Shown here in pieces: positions 21,951-33,369 of a DNA stretch of 64,000 nucleotides. Source of the DNA: Mixophyes australis (taxonomy: Eukaryota; Chordata; Amphibia; Anura; Limnodynastidae); NCBI GenBank assembly GCA_036250195.1, contig JAVHZZ010000001.1, positions 393,340,783 through 393,404,782 on the forward strand. Direction: 5' to 3'. The position numbers and the translations under genes are program-made. Each line of letters begins with the position of its first letter. Within the stretch, counting starts at the first letter, position 1. The notes beneath the pieces were generated by a model. It did not search any database and was not told where the DNA came from. It worked only from the letters and a program-made list of their open reading frames with translations.

Positions 21951-22450
21951 TCAAGATCTTGTACGTATGTAGAATAACCAACGCGTTTCATCCAGTATAG
22001 GACTTTTTCAAGGATAATTAAGGTGATGAATGGGAACTTTATATAGCGTCTGCTATAGGGGAATTTCAATACACTTTAATGGGTATAAAAACTGTGATCA
22101 GTTCTGTTAAATTGCAAAGCTGGTTAAAATCTTATCTTAAAAACACAAAGTCCACTTCAATAAATGATTAAAATAAATAAAATAAATAAGGTAATTAAAA
22201 TAAAATGACATAACAATTGTATATGGTAAAATAGGCTAGAAAAATGAAAAAAAAAAATATAATAAAATAAAATAAATTAGAATAAAATATTTACTGGATC
22301 CACTATGAACAATATAGATAAATGATGCTTTTTGGTGGAGGAGTGGGAGGAGTTAAAAGGCCAGGAAATAACCTAAATCCAAATCCAGATTTAATCCTGC
22401 AGATGAGAGTGTTCTAAATTCATAAATTCACTTGGCTTCTATTCTAGAAA
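21951..22450 (-). mobile_element. Second Penelope-like element, 3' fragment
   Basis: On the minus strand near 22430-22330 the bases read KxIYEFRTLSSAGLNLDLDL with a stop inside, matching the C terminus of Penelope GIY-YIG endonucleases (compare YWIYTLNTLSPYGLN at 7300). Non-coding A-rich sequence and a GAAACGCGTT motif follow. The rest of the coding region is not seen to the right. A hAT element at 19445 splits its end. Confidence 0.65.
21977..22018 (-). ncRNA. Decayed hammerhead-like motif of the second Penelope fragment
   Basis: The minus strand reads CCTTGAAAAAGTCC, a short loop, GGAT, then GAAACGCGTTGG. AGTCC can pair with GGAT/C-type bases as stem II, and GAAACGCGTT matches the ACGCGT palindrome and cleavage region of the motif at 8049-8058. 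The CTGATGA core is ruined (TTGAAAA), so no activity is expected. It shows that the motif belongs to the element family. Confidence 0.5.
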
Positions 22451-22744
22451 TATGTTCTATAAAATTCCATCTTCTCCAGTTTTTGCTTACATGTTCTATT
22501 TTATTATATATACTTTTAGCATTTTTCTACCTTATTATTACTACTTATTATTACTAGTATATGCGCTTTTTTTTGCTGCATCAAATCCCACCAGAACACT
22601 GTCCAATGTGGGAAGAGTTCCAGATATCTTTAAAAGAGTCGTGAGGTATTACTTTACTTTTTATCAGAGCTGCAATGGGATGTCAGGTTAACACCGAACA
22701 ATATAGTTCACTTTCAAAAATGTCAATGTTTGGATCACACTTTG
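22451..22744. other. No gene seen
   Basis: AT-rich sequence with a small plus-strand frame rich in Tyr and Leu. No motif. It may be older Penelope or host sequence. Confidence 0.4.
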
Positions 22745-22759
22745 TAGGAATTGTATATA

Positions 22760-23305
22760 CAGAGAGATATATGGTTCCTCCTGCGCTCCTCAAGGATCGG
22801 GGAAAGGGTGGGGGATGCAGCCTCAATACCCTGGGAAATACCTACTAGATTCCCCCAAAAGAACAACAATACAAAATACAATATGGGATAAGGCGCAAAT
22901 GGGACGGGTAGGAATAAAAGGAAATTTCAATATCAAACAATATCTGGATAAAAAAGTGATATGTGTTGATATCTCATATGTAAAAATACAGGATAAAATC
23001 AAATTGTTATAGTCACGATATCATTATAATGAGTCCCAATGTCCAAATCTTGACATCACCTCAAAATGATTCGTAACGTCCATCAGGAGTGTCTTCAATA
23101 ACATTCAAATCTTCCCCCAGGTAATTCATGTATACGGGAGATAAGAAGACAAATACCGATTCTCCAATGGTGTAGTAATTTTTACATATGAGATATCAAC
23201 ACATATCACTTTTTTATCCAGACATTGTTTGATATTGAAATTTCCTTTTATTCCTACCCGTCCCATTTGCGCCTTATCCCATATTGTATTTAGGAATTGT
23301 ATATA
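22760..23305. mobile_element. Retroposed segment with inverted arms and 15-bp flanking duplication
   Basis: TAGGAATTGTATATA occurs at 22745-22759 and 23291-23305. The bases between carry two 113-bp arms (22875-22987 and 23178-23290) that are reverse complements with about one mismatch. A long flanking duplication plus an inverted internal copy fits target-primed retroposition with an inversion, as in twin priming, or a Penelope-type insertion. No coding frame is present. The source family was not identified. Confidence 0.7.
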
Positions 23306-24237
23306 AATGACCACATCATGTCTTTGCTATCTTTATGTTCCTTACAAAATCACAATGGAGGGTACAAAAAAAAACTAATTTAAAGTGCAAAAAACTTCCA
23401 GTCACAGTGTTTGCACAATTTTCTAAAGAATGCAAAGTTTACAGCTGTACTTTTATACTTGGCGGCAACTAAAGAGATGTTTTAATGAAGCTTTGTCAAT
23501 AAAGGACATTTTCAGTATCCCTGAGAGAAATCAGTTGCTGCTTGGGATTTTGTTACCAGTCCCCTAATTAAATGGTGCAATATTCAAGAGAATGATCAAG
23601 ATGGATCGTGTCAATTTTTCAGTCTTAGTTAACAGTGCAGTAACATCCACCTAAATGTGGAGCTGAAATCTTAACACATCCCAAAACAAAACGTGACTTT
23701 CCATGTATTTGAAGATATATACTGCCACCTGGTGCTAGAAATGAGAACTTAATGTCAGAGTGAAAAGTGCAACAAAATATAAATGCAGAAACTCAACAAT
23801 AACACACATTGCACTCTTTAAAGTAGAATCCATTTGCAAGGGGAATTTTATTTGTAGGATACTAGATACATTTTATTGCATATAAAAAAATAGTTTTTAC
23901 TGATAAAACCAACGATAAACTTTTGTTTTATGCAGCACATTCAACTGTCACTGTCAAAGATACTACAGAAACTTGATGAATTTCAAGTTATTATATGGTT
24001 TTGTCATATTCCCTCCTAAATGTTATAATTTATATATGTCCAACCATAACCTGAATTTCAATTTAGCATAGCTACATAATTATTATTTCATTGAATGTTA
24101 CTGTCAAATATTTACCCTTGAAGATACAGCAGATAGTTCAACCACTGTGTGTCTTGGCTCTATTATACGTAAGCTGAAACAGTCATCGGGTCACACAATA
24201 GTGACAAATAGTGATCAGCAAAATCTAATATGCAACA
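23306..24237. other. No gene seen
   Basis: AT-rich, stop-dense sequence. Nothing recognised. Confidence 0.45.
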
Positions 24238-24245
24238 GCATAGAG

Positions 24246-24559
24246 TATAGTTGCCTACTTTTTAAATGTGTACTCCGAGAGATCAGAGTATAGATCATGT
24301 GACAGAGGGTAGGAGGGGGTGTGATGATGTCATTATGTCCCTATAGCCCCGTCCCTACCATAAAATACTGAAGTTCAAGGTATTGAACAGCGTGGGAGCG
24401 GGGCTTAATGATGCGATTAAGCCACGCCCCCTGCTATTCAAGGCCATGAATTTCAACATTTTACAGGGTCCAGGAGGTTTGCCTACTTTTCCAGAAGTCT
24501 GGGAGGACTCCCCAAAATTTGGGAGCCTCACGGAAATTCCGGGAGAGTAGGCAAGTATG
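24246..24559. mobile_element. hAT MITE copy 1 (314 bp), TSD GCATAGAG
   Basis: The right end, reversed, starts CATACTTGCCTACTCTCCCG and the left end starts TATAGTTGCCTAC. GCATAGAG flanks it at 24238-24245 and 24560-24567. It is about 80 percent similar by eye to the copy at 26689-26991 and has the same order of landmarks, including CATGTGACAGAGGGTAGGAG and CCCCAAAATTTGGGAGCCTC. An 8-bp duplication supports hAT. Confidence 0.92.
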
Positions 24560-24567
24560 GCATAGAG

Positions 24568-25360
24568 TGCCCTGGATCTAGAGAATGGCCACTCTGGGCT
24601 CCAGAGTAATAGATCATGCACATAGGAGCAATTGGAAATAAAAAAGAGTACACTGAGGTTATCCACCTCAGATCAGATCAGTAAAGAGGTAATCTGGGAG
24701 TTAGATATTGCTTTGTGATGGAACAAATATAAGTAGGAAAGTGTGACTACAGGGATAAAGTTTTGAACAGTTGCGACATGCATTTGTATTGCCGATTGAC
24801 AGAGGAATGCAAAGTGTGAAGTCCCTTCCTTACACTCATGTTTTATTATCATAATTATCATACTAACCCTATTTATCAACCCTTTGTATGATGCAGTATG
24901 TATGATGTTGCCTGATATTAAAAAAAACTATGACAACATACCTCAAAGGTAGAAATGTACATTATTACACATTTTTATTACACATTTTTCAAACATAAAA
25001 CACACACACATTTTGTAACCAAAACTTTTTTTTATGAACAATTATAATACATTTAAATAACAAAAGCTAAATAAAATTTTTGAATGAGAATAATAAAGTT
25101 GTAATAATTTTTCTTTTCTTTTAATATTTGGGGGTATTTCTTTATTTTTCTTGATTAATAGATGTGCTGGTGGTATTTGTTCAGCACCTGGGGAAAAAAG
25201 AAAAAAATCAATTAACAATCGCAATGTTATGACATTTTCAAAATGTATCTTCGCTCTATGGGTGTACTTTGGTCGCACATTTTGCAAGCTCAGCAGAGTT
25301 CAGAGGTGGTACATTAATTCAAAATCTCTGCAAAGCTTCATATTATGCTGAACCGGTTAG
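24568..25360. other. No gene seen; AT-rich
   Basis: Short frames on both strands without motifs. T/A runs near 24960-25150. Confidence 0.45.
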
Positions 25361-25364
25361 GTAC

Positions 25365-26552
25365 GAAATACTGACGGAGAAAATACCGACACTTATCCTG
25401 TCAACATGAAAATGCCGACAGGGTAAATGCTGACATTCCAGCTGCCCGATCCTGAAAAAATGGCTTCGGTGTGACTGTCGATAGTCATAATGCCGACATT
25501 AAATGAGCAATGACTGCAGGTCCAGTGGCTATACAGCCAGACTCGCTGGCACAAAACAGTGCTAGACTACCCTCCCCCCCAAAACTTGTGTTGGCAGCCA
25601 GCAGCAATACAGTCGGCGGACCCACAAGCCCCCAGCACACAAAGGGTTTTAAAAAAAAAAAAAAAGGGTTTTCCCCCCAATCAGATTAGTGCTGCCAGCC
25701 TAGTGCTACTAGTAAAACTGGGGGGGACAAAAAGCGTGGGTTCCCCAAATTTTACTAGAACCGGCACTATACTGTGCCAGCAGGGGTTGGTGGCACTATA
25801 GCAGGGGAACCTGCAGTGTGGGGTCCCCCTGTTATGATGCCAACCAGCCCCAGGGTGATCAGCAGGAGGATGGATTTCCTAGAGAAATGGGCTCGGCTCA
25901 AAAAATTGCAGCCCCCCTTCCCTAGGGGCAGTGTATATGAGGTAATAAAATGGTTAATTTGATAAAGACACTAGTTTGAGTTGGTGCACAACAGGTCCCA
26001 GCAAGCCCAGTCTGGGCACACTGTTGATTGTAGTACTACAAGCACCAGCATATGCATGGCAAAACCCCAATAATACTTACCAATATCTATGTTCTTCATC
26101 TGTAAACAACCTGCAAAAAAAAATGAGGGCCCCCTGGGACTAGCTAGCATTATGGCAGGGGTTACCCCACGCTGCGGGTTTCCCTGCTATAGTGCCACCA
26201 ATCCCGCCTGGCACAGCCTAGTGCTGGTTCTAGTAAATTCGGGGGACCCCACGCTTTTTGTCCCCCCAATTTTGCTAGTACCAGCACTAGGCTGGCAGCA
26301 GTAGGGTTAATCTGATTCGGGAGCGGGGTGGAAGGGGGGCTTGCGGGTCTGGCGGCTGTATTGCCAGCACAAGTTTTTATTACTGTTTTGATTTTTTTTT
26401 AACACTGTTTTGTGCCAGTGGGTCCAGCAGCACAAAACAGCATTGCGATTGTTGAAATTGTCACTGTCTGCATTTTCTCAATGTCATGGCAAATGTCAGC
26501 ATTTTTAGGTCAGCAGAATAAGTGTCAGCATTTCTTCATTCGGAAATTTGAC
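25365..26552. mobile_element. Foldback element with long imperfect inverted arms
   Basis: The left end repeats CCGACACTTATCCTGTCAAC and ATGAAAATGCCGACAGGG. The right end, reversed, has CTGACACTTATTCTGCTGAC and TAAAAATGCTGACATTTGCC. Further in, GTGGGTTCCCCAAATTTTAC and GGGGACAAAAAGCG at 25720-25750 mirror 26235-26275, and GGCACTATAGCAGGGGAACC at 25790-25810 mirrors 26175-26200. The two arms of about 400-470 bases face each other around a 300-base centre. No transposase or clear target duplication was found. Confidence 0.75.
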
Positions 26553-26688
26553 CTCCAATGATTAACAGGGGAGTGAGATTAACTCCTGCAGGTGAGGAGA
26601 AAATGTCTGGGTATAACAACAGCACCTCTGGTAGCACACAGATACTGCAGGCCTGATTCAGAATAAGGACAGATTCATAACAATACCT

Positions 26689-26991
26689 CATACTTGCCAT
26701 ATTTTTTAAATCTGTACTCCGGGAGATCAGGAGTACAGATCATGTGACAGAGGGTAGGAGGGGGCGTGATGACGTTATTACGTCACTATAGCCCCACCCC
26801 TACCATACAATCATTTACGGTATTGAATAGCGGGGAGTGGGGCTTAATGACACAATTAAGCCCCACTATTCAATGCCGTGTATTTCGGCATTTTACAGGG
26901 TCTGGGAGGTTTGCCTACTCTTCCGGGATTCTGGGAGGACTCCCCAAAATTTGGGAGCCTCACGGAAATTCCAGGAGAGTAGGCAAGTATG
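26689..26991. mobile_element. hAT MITE copy 2 (303 bp), TSD CAATACCT
   Basis: The ends are CATACTTGCC and, reversed, CATACTTGCCTACTCTCCTG. CAATACCT flanks it at 26681-26688 and 26992-26999. Same family as 24246-24559. Inside, AATAGCGGGGAGTGGGGCTT faces AAGCCCCACTATT as a short inverted pair. The frames across it are incidental. Confidence 0.93.
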
Positions 26992-26999
26992 CAATACCT

Positions 27000-28250
27000 A
27001 CTTTGTCAAGAGACCTTGTCTGTACAACTGCCGGCATGTGCCACTATTTGGATCACGCAGCTGCTTAATGTACATGGTTATAGCATCGATATATGAGAAT
27101 TTATTTACACCACCCATTTCACTGGCTGGTGGGTCTGAGGTACATCTCCGCAATCATAAGCGGTCAGCTGTCAGCTACTCAGCAATCCATTATTCCATCA
27201 TTTGTGGAAGTTCTTCAGCCAGATCACCAGCAATGTGACAGTTGAAAGTTTCATACATTGAAGAGTCTGCTTATTTATGTGGCCATACTGATAATTTGGC
27301 TGCTGTATTGGAGGATATTTAAAAATCCTTATGACATTGATTAACTTTTTCTCCAGTGTGTGATTTTCTTATTTAAGCTGGCTATATTGTGGTCGCTATT
27401 ATTCATTATATGAATATTCATTAACTGATTTTTCTTATCATCGTGGGTCAAAATGAACAGAGGTTATATATCTTCCTTAATCTCTGGACACCTATCCTAA
27501 ATTGTAGGATCTGTAAAGTAACATTTATTCCAGTGTTGATTTTTATGTTTGATTATATTGTGTTTTTAAAAATCATTTAGTGACAGCTGTTATTGTTTCT
27601 TTATTTGTGATGTAATTTGATATTTTACGTATTACATGTGATTATTAAATCCATTTAAAGTGACATAGGTGATTTGTGAGAGACTTTGTTATTATTTACA
27701 TTTCTATATTTAGTGTTTGTTTTGGTTTATATAGCGCTATATTCTTTTGTTTTGTTGTTCTATTCATATGTGGAGGATTGCTCTCTTCTATATATAGCTG
27801 CTTAATTAAACCCTTACACTGATAATTCATTTAGCTATATTTATTAGTGCTGTGCGCCATCAGAGGGGTTTATTTCTATTTTTTCTAATATACTTAATAT
27901 ATGGACCACAAAAAAGCAATTTAAAAGAACCACATTATTAATTACAAACTGAACCTTTGGTCTTGATGCCTATTCACTGGGTTGTGGATGAAAAAGGGTA
28001 AGTTATATCATAGTAACATAACACCCCCTAGTGGTTACCATAAATAGTTACTGACTAATATAATATAGTTTGTGTTTTTGAAACTCCATAAAGTAAGCAC
28101 ATTGTTCTTTTGTTTGGTTTACTGACACATGATCCGGAAATACAACTTTTGTTTATATGAAACTGTTTTAAAATTCATAAAGTTACATAATTTTTAAGTG
28201 GGAATATTCAAACAAAGAAGGACCTCGAATCTTTATATTCTCCTCTTTGT
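27000..28250. other. No gene seen; AT-rich
   Basis: Stop-dense AT-rich sequence. No element boundary or coding motif recognised. Confidence 0.45.
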
Positions 28251-28261
28251 ATATCTGTCTA

Positions 28262-28320
28262 GAAGTGTTGTGGATTAGGTGGTGCTCATTATAGGTTGTG
28301 GATTAGGTGGTGCTCATTAT
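28262..28320 (+). repeat. Two-copy tandem repeat of 30 bp
   Basis: GGTTGTGGATTAGGTGGTGC followed by TCATTATA occurs twice back to back (first copy begins GTGTTGTGG). A GATAGACAGACAGACAG run follows at 28335-28352. Confidence 0.9.
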
Positions 28321-28359
28321 AAAAACAAACACACAGATAGACAGACAGACAGAAGCTAG

Positions 28360-29917
28360 AGCAGACTCATTCCCCATTTGTTAAAGGGCTCAGTGCTAAT
28401 AATTTTGTCCACAAAATGCTCCTTCTTCAAAATGACAAATATTACATCCTTCCTCTTGTTCAGCATAATGTAAGCACTTTCCAGTATGTTATATTATATT
28501 ATGATGTATACATTAATAATTATGTATTTAAAATATTGTATTGTGATCAAAATTTGTTTCCAGCATTGTTATTCATCGGCATTATAAACCCCAACACCAG
28601 ATAGGTTGCGAACGATCATATAGTGCAATATAGGGTAGTGGATACTAGATACTTTTATATAACATAACAAATAGGATACCTCCAAAGTAAGAAAAATAGA
28701 AATCATATGTATACAAATTCTATACAAAATAAAACAACAGCTGGGTGACACAGTATTAGAAAATATTAATGAGAAGCTACATATGGAGAGGCATCAACAC
28801 TTGGAGTAAAGAATATTTATAACATGTGAAAAGCTCAGGTCTAGCATAAGTTACCTTGTTTAGCCTCTTCACATTCTACGGGGCACGATTGGTATTGACC
28901 ACTACTTTCATTTTCTGGTCCAGTGATCTGGACAAAAAGTGCTCAAAGCTGAATGCTCTAAGTTGTATGTGAAAGCACTAGAATTGTAAGAATTTCCTAG
29001 TGACATTGCAAGGGATTTCCTACTGTAATAAGAAATAGAATAGTACCTTGTATTTAATCCAGTTCAATCCACCTATTAGTGGTAAAAAAAAAAAAAGTCT
29101 TCGGTGGCTTCTAAACGTGTTCCCTGGTTTAAAAAAGTAAAAAAAAAAACATGCTTAATAAAGGATGGAAGCAGCCATGCTTCTGAAGAGCTCTTGGTTT
29201 CGCTGCTACATTCCTCTTAATTTACCCTGCTAATCCCTACCTGGGACTCCAAAACTATTCTGCAGTAGCTTTGAAAGATCTTCTGTATTGAGGAGGGGGG
29301 GGGGGGGGGGGTGTTTGGAGAAAAAAGGAATGTTGAGGCTGCTTCTAGCTCGGATAGGTTTGCACAGAGGAGGGCCGCATCTTGGGTCAAGTTCCTGATT
29401 GCATCTAGGTGAAATTGAAATTGGCCCATGCAAGGTACTCAAACACTTTAATTAACCACATTGTCAGTGTCACAAAAAAAAATCCAACACTCGCACATCA
29501 TACAACTAAATACACTGTCTGAGAGTCTTATATTACTTTAACAGGAGATGACTGGAGAGATTGGCACATACAATATCTAATATTTTAAATTAAATAAAAA
29601 AAATATATTTTGTGGATAACTCCTATTGTAATAAACTATATTATTTACTATTGACTGCAAGTGATACAACACTGCCATCTTGTGGTTATATAATAGAAAT
29701 GTGTGTAATACAGAAATTCTGGGCCTTATTTAGAGTTGAGCATAAAATCCTGTTGCTGCTGATAATAGGAGTACTTCACACTGCTGGTTTCCCTGTTAAA
29801 CTGGGCCCAGCCCAGACTGACATAGCCTGGTACTGGTTGTGGGATTTTTCAGGGTCCAAAGGCTGTTTGAACCCAAGCATTAACTGTAACCAGATCAGGC
29901 TAAGAGCACTATATGAA
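28360..29917. other. No gene seen; one G homopolymer
   Basis: AT-rich sequence with scattered short frames, and a run of about 19 G with flanking purines near 29292-29312. No coding motif. Confidence 0.45.
29292..29312 (+). repeat. G homopolymer tract
   Basis: About 19 consecutive G within AGGAGG...GTGTTTGG. Length is uncertain, since such tracts are prone to sequencing error. Confidence 0.9.
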
Positions 29918-29920
29918 GAT

Positions 29921-30246
29921 GCAACGGTGGCTAAGTGGTTAGCACTTCTGCCTCACAGCGCTGGGGTCATGAGTTCAATTCCCGACCATGGCCTTATCTG
30001 TGTGGAGTTTGTATGTTCTTCCTGTGTTTGCGTGGGTTTCCTCCAGGTGCTCCTGTTTCCTCCCACATTACAAAAACATACTGGTAGGTTAATTGGATGC
30101 TATCAAAAATTGACCCTAGTCTGTCTGTTTGTGTGTTAAGGAATTTAGACTGTACGCTCCAATGGGGCAGGGACTGATGTGAAGGAGTTCTCTGTACAGC
30201 GCTGCGGAATCAGTGGCGCTATATAATGAATGGTGATGATGATGAT
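29921..30246 (+). mobile_element. tRNA-derived SINE with L2-type 3' tail
   Basis: The 5' part has RNA polymerase III promoter boxes: box A-like GGTGGCTAAGTGGTTAGCAC at 29926-29945 and box B-like GGGTCATGAGTTCAATTCC near 29963-29981. A central part (TGCGTGGGTTTCCTCCAGGT) resembles the conserved domain of V-type vertebrate SINEs. The tail has TACAGCGCTGCGGAATCAG, GGCGCTATATAATGAA and (GAT)n, like the L2-like LINE end at 11500-11553, so such a LINE may mobilise it. GATGCAAC flanks both ends (29918-29925 and inside the tail at 30244-30251). Confidence 0.88.
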
Positions 30247-30251
30247 GCAAC

Positions 30252-31434
30252 TCAAATTAACCTGGTAAAATTACAATTTAGTGTCCCACATTTTACATGG
30301 ACGTTTGTAGGCTCAATAAGTGAAACTCTCCAGGAGCCATCTTGCACCTGTATCTAGAGATTGTTGTAAAACTGAAACAACTTGGCCTTCCTCCCTCAGC
30401 TTGTACTAAGCTGCTGGTATGGAGACTGACAATTTGTGAGCATGTCATTGCTTCTACACACCAGGGACCGAAACAAGGCTGACTAATACATTTCAGTCTG
30501 ACCGCCCAGAACAGGATTGTTCTGCATGTCTTACCCACAGAGGGAATCGTAAGTGGCTTCTAGCTGTTGATAATAGCCATTTCTCAAGTTTGTTAAAAAG
30601 TTCTAAATAAAATACTTGGTTAATGCTACACTCCAACCACAAAAGAACCTAATAAGACAGAATCTAAAATGTAAAATATAGCATAACCAATAAATTTAAT
30701 AAAAGAGCTAGACTTCAGGGAACAGAACCAAGACAGAGGCTGCATTTTACAAAACTCCTCATCACTCTACAAGCATAGGTCTAGAATCAGGCCAGATTAC
30801 AATGACTTGTCAAGGGTGGTTCGAATAGATATAAGGCAGTCACATGGGTATTATCTTCAGCCCATGTGTCGACTTTAAATGTCAAGAAGTCAGCAGTGTA
30901 AATGAAGGAGAAAATATTCTGTTGTGCCACTGAATCAGACTTACTCTCCCCTTTCCCGGTTACCAAAACAATCGCTAAAATGGACCACAATATTGGACAT
31001 CGAACTGCGGCTATCCAGCAGATTAATAGACACCTTATACCCACCCCCTGAAAGGCTATACCAGATGACCTGCATCTCTATTCATATAACTCGACCATGG
31101 ACCCTGACCGATAACTGCCAGAATTAGCAGAAAGAGAGTTGGCAGACTTTAATACATTTACATCCCTGGAATAATTTCCAGGAGAGGGATCCTTTAAAAT
31201 TATAAGTGGAGACAAGCAGGAAAATCATACTCAGGAAAGTCCTAATTGCAGATGACCCCAATATCTATGGTACACCAATATTTTCCAAAAGAAGCCTCAT
31301 TTTCTGCAGTGAACCACTTCCCTTTAATTTTTTGTTCCTTAAAGTGATGTGCTGCAGTTTCAAAACCCCTAATCCACATGCAGTTTATGGAAAACCGCTA
31401 TTAGTAAATGTAAGAAAAAAACTTCATTAACAGG
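30252..31434. other. No gene seen
   Basis: Mixed sequence with short opposite-strand frames and no motif. Confidence 0.45.
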
Positions 31435-31439
31435 CCGTG

Positions 31440-32153
31440 TGTCACAACCAGTAGGGTCAGAGGAGTACCCGTACAGTCTGCTCACGTTGACACTACCTTC
31501 TAGAAGGCTCGAAGTCTAACAGAGTGGGAGGTTTTCGCCAGAGACTCCGCATGGGCACTTGGTCTTCGCAGCTCCCTGACCACAAGTCGCGGTTCTCCTA
31601 GGAGGTGATGAGTGAAACAGTAAAGAGAACCAGGACTATAACTGAAGATGCTTCGGATGAGGAGTACCAGGATGGCTGAGAGATTAGGAGACAGTAGAGC
31701 AGTGTGATGATTAACACAGGTGGCTGGTAGCAATGGAAGCAATAACCGGCAGAGAGTTTACCACAAGGGTAGTGGAGTAGCCACAGAGGCTGTGATGATC
31801 TGCGGGTAGATGTGCTGGAGACTCAGAGAACATGTAGCAATAATCTACAGAGCGTTACCACAGGATAGTGGAGTAGTCAAAAAGGCTGTGATGATCTGCA
31901 GATAGATGTGCTGGAGACTTCAGGGAACAGGACATCTGAACAGGAGAGTAGAGCTGAAGATCTGGCAACTTGGTAGAGAAGCAGGTGCTTTAAATAGACA
32001 GAGCTGACAGGCAATTAGCCAATCAAGAGGATGCAGGAAGTATTGAGCAGACCAGGTGTGTGCATGCTCAGTTCAGCCCAGCAAGTGAATGCAGAAAGGT
32101 AACAGATGAGAACTGTGACCATAATGCAGGTTTAGCTGGTGCAATGTGTGACA
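31440..32153. repeat. Solo LTR (714 bp), target duplication CCGTG/CCATG
   Basis: Starts TGTCACAACC and ends GTGTGACA. The flanks are CCGTG (31435-31439) and CCATG (32154-32158), one mismatch that fits decay of a CpG. An internal imperfect repeat (TGTGATGATCTGCGGGTAGA near 31790 and TGTGATGATCTGCAGATAGA near 31886) lies about 96 bases apart. The ends resemble the Gypsy LTR at 3019 and the solo LTR at 13748, so a related family is likely. Orientation is uncertain. Confidence 0.8.
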
Positions 32154-32159
32154 CCATGT

Positions 32160-32480
32160 TACTGAGCAATGGTTCCGGTCCTCTTGGTCCAACATAAGCC
32201 TTCTGAAAAAAAAATAAAACTCCATTGAAATTAAAACATTATTTCTACAGCTGGGGCCCACAGAGGAAGGAGGGAAAGCACACTGTACACGCTCCTCCTC
32301 TGGCATGCTGGGTGACCTCCCTGCTTTGTGCAGAGGAGGTCATGTGATGTGTAAAGCAGACAATTCAGCATTATTCTCTGCTTCATAATAAAGCATATAA
32401 TACATTTTGGAGGAGTGGCCCACCACTGAAATAGATCATTGGAATAAACCAGTTTTTTTAGACTCCGACCTACAAAAGCT
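32160..32480 (-). repeat. Dispersed repeat, related to 38540-38720
   Basis: Reversed, this reads GAAGCAGAGAATAATGCTGA, then a GACCTCCTCTG block, CAGCATGCCAGAGGAGGAG and GTGCTTTCCCTCC. The plus strand at 38600-38715 has AAGCAGAGAATAATTCAGAA, GACCACCTCTG, CAGCATGGCGGAGAAGGAG and GTGCTCTTCTCCC in the same order. Two diverged copies of one repeat, possibly of hAT type, but no ends were confirmed. Confidence 0.55.
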
Positions 32481-33364
32481 TTAAACAAAAAGCAGGAACA
32501 GAAATGGCGCTAATGATAGCCTATTTAATAATATATCCTAAGATCAACCAATAATTATTTATAATAATATGTGTATTCTATTCTTCCTTATACGTAACAC
32601 CTTAAATAAATCATCCCCAAGAATCTTAGACTGATTATAGTACTTGTTAGAAATGGTATGCTTTAAGTGTCTATTTTCTTGTTAATGAAGTGGTTAAATT
32701 CGTGCCAAAGTCCAGTTAGCAATGATTGAAAACGGTGTTCTTCCAGATTTCCTCCCAAAAATATACAGTATGTTGAAAAAAACAGAACAAAATACATATC
32801 AGTGTGATAACGTCTAATTAAACCTATTCATCCTACAAGTATTTTAGTGCTCCACATTTCCACATTTTCTTACCCGATTCCCCGTTAATTTCAATAGTTA
32901 CACAGGAAAAGTACATTTGCAGAAGCCCTTCTCCACTGTTTACCATGTGACTACAGCAGTCAGTCTGCCCGAGGTCAATTTCATCCTGTGTAATATTAGA
33001 TGTGGATTATATATGTGGCATGTTATTATTTCTCTATTGTTATCCTGAGCCTCCATGCAATATATAGGGGTTACCCTAATGCACAGTTCTTCATGTCTTT
33101 AATGTGGTGACTTACTGCTCTTTCAACATAGGACCTCCTGCAACTGAGTAAGGTGAACATTACACAGATCATAGGTCATCCCAGTGAAAAGCAGAAATAC
33201 AGGTTTATGTATATGTCAGGGTCAGCAATTCATAGTCTTACCATGTACTTTACCAACAACTTAACTAACTATCACTGTAACTGAGAGCTGGAAGCAGCTG
33301 AATGGAATGGCTATTTCAGTTGCTATTGTCTCTAAAATCACAGCTTTGTACAAGTTGACATGGA
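32481..33364. other. No gene seen besides the duplicate segment
   Basis: AT-rich sequence. The only structure found is the segment at 32870-32975. Confidence 0.45.
32870..32975 (+). repeat. Diverged duplicate of the TMEM184C upstream segment
   Basis: CAATAGTTACACAGGAA, ACATTTGCAG and TTTACCATGTGACTACAGCA line up in order with CAGTAGTTATACAGGAA, ACATTTGTAG and TGTACCATGTGACTACACCA at 36508-36572. The match is about 75 percent over some 100 bases by eye and fades on both sides. It could be a local duplication or an unlisted repeat family. Confidence 0.55.
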
Positions 33365-33369
33365 TTTAC

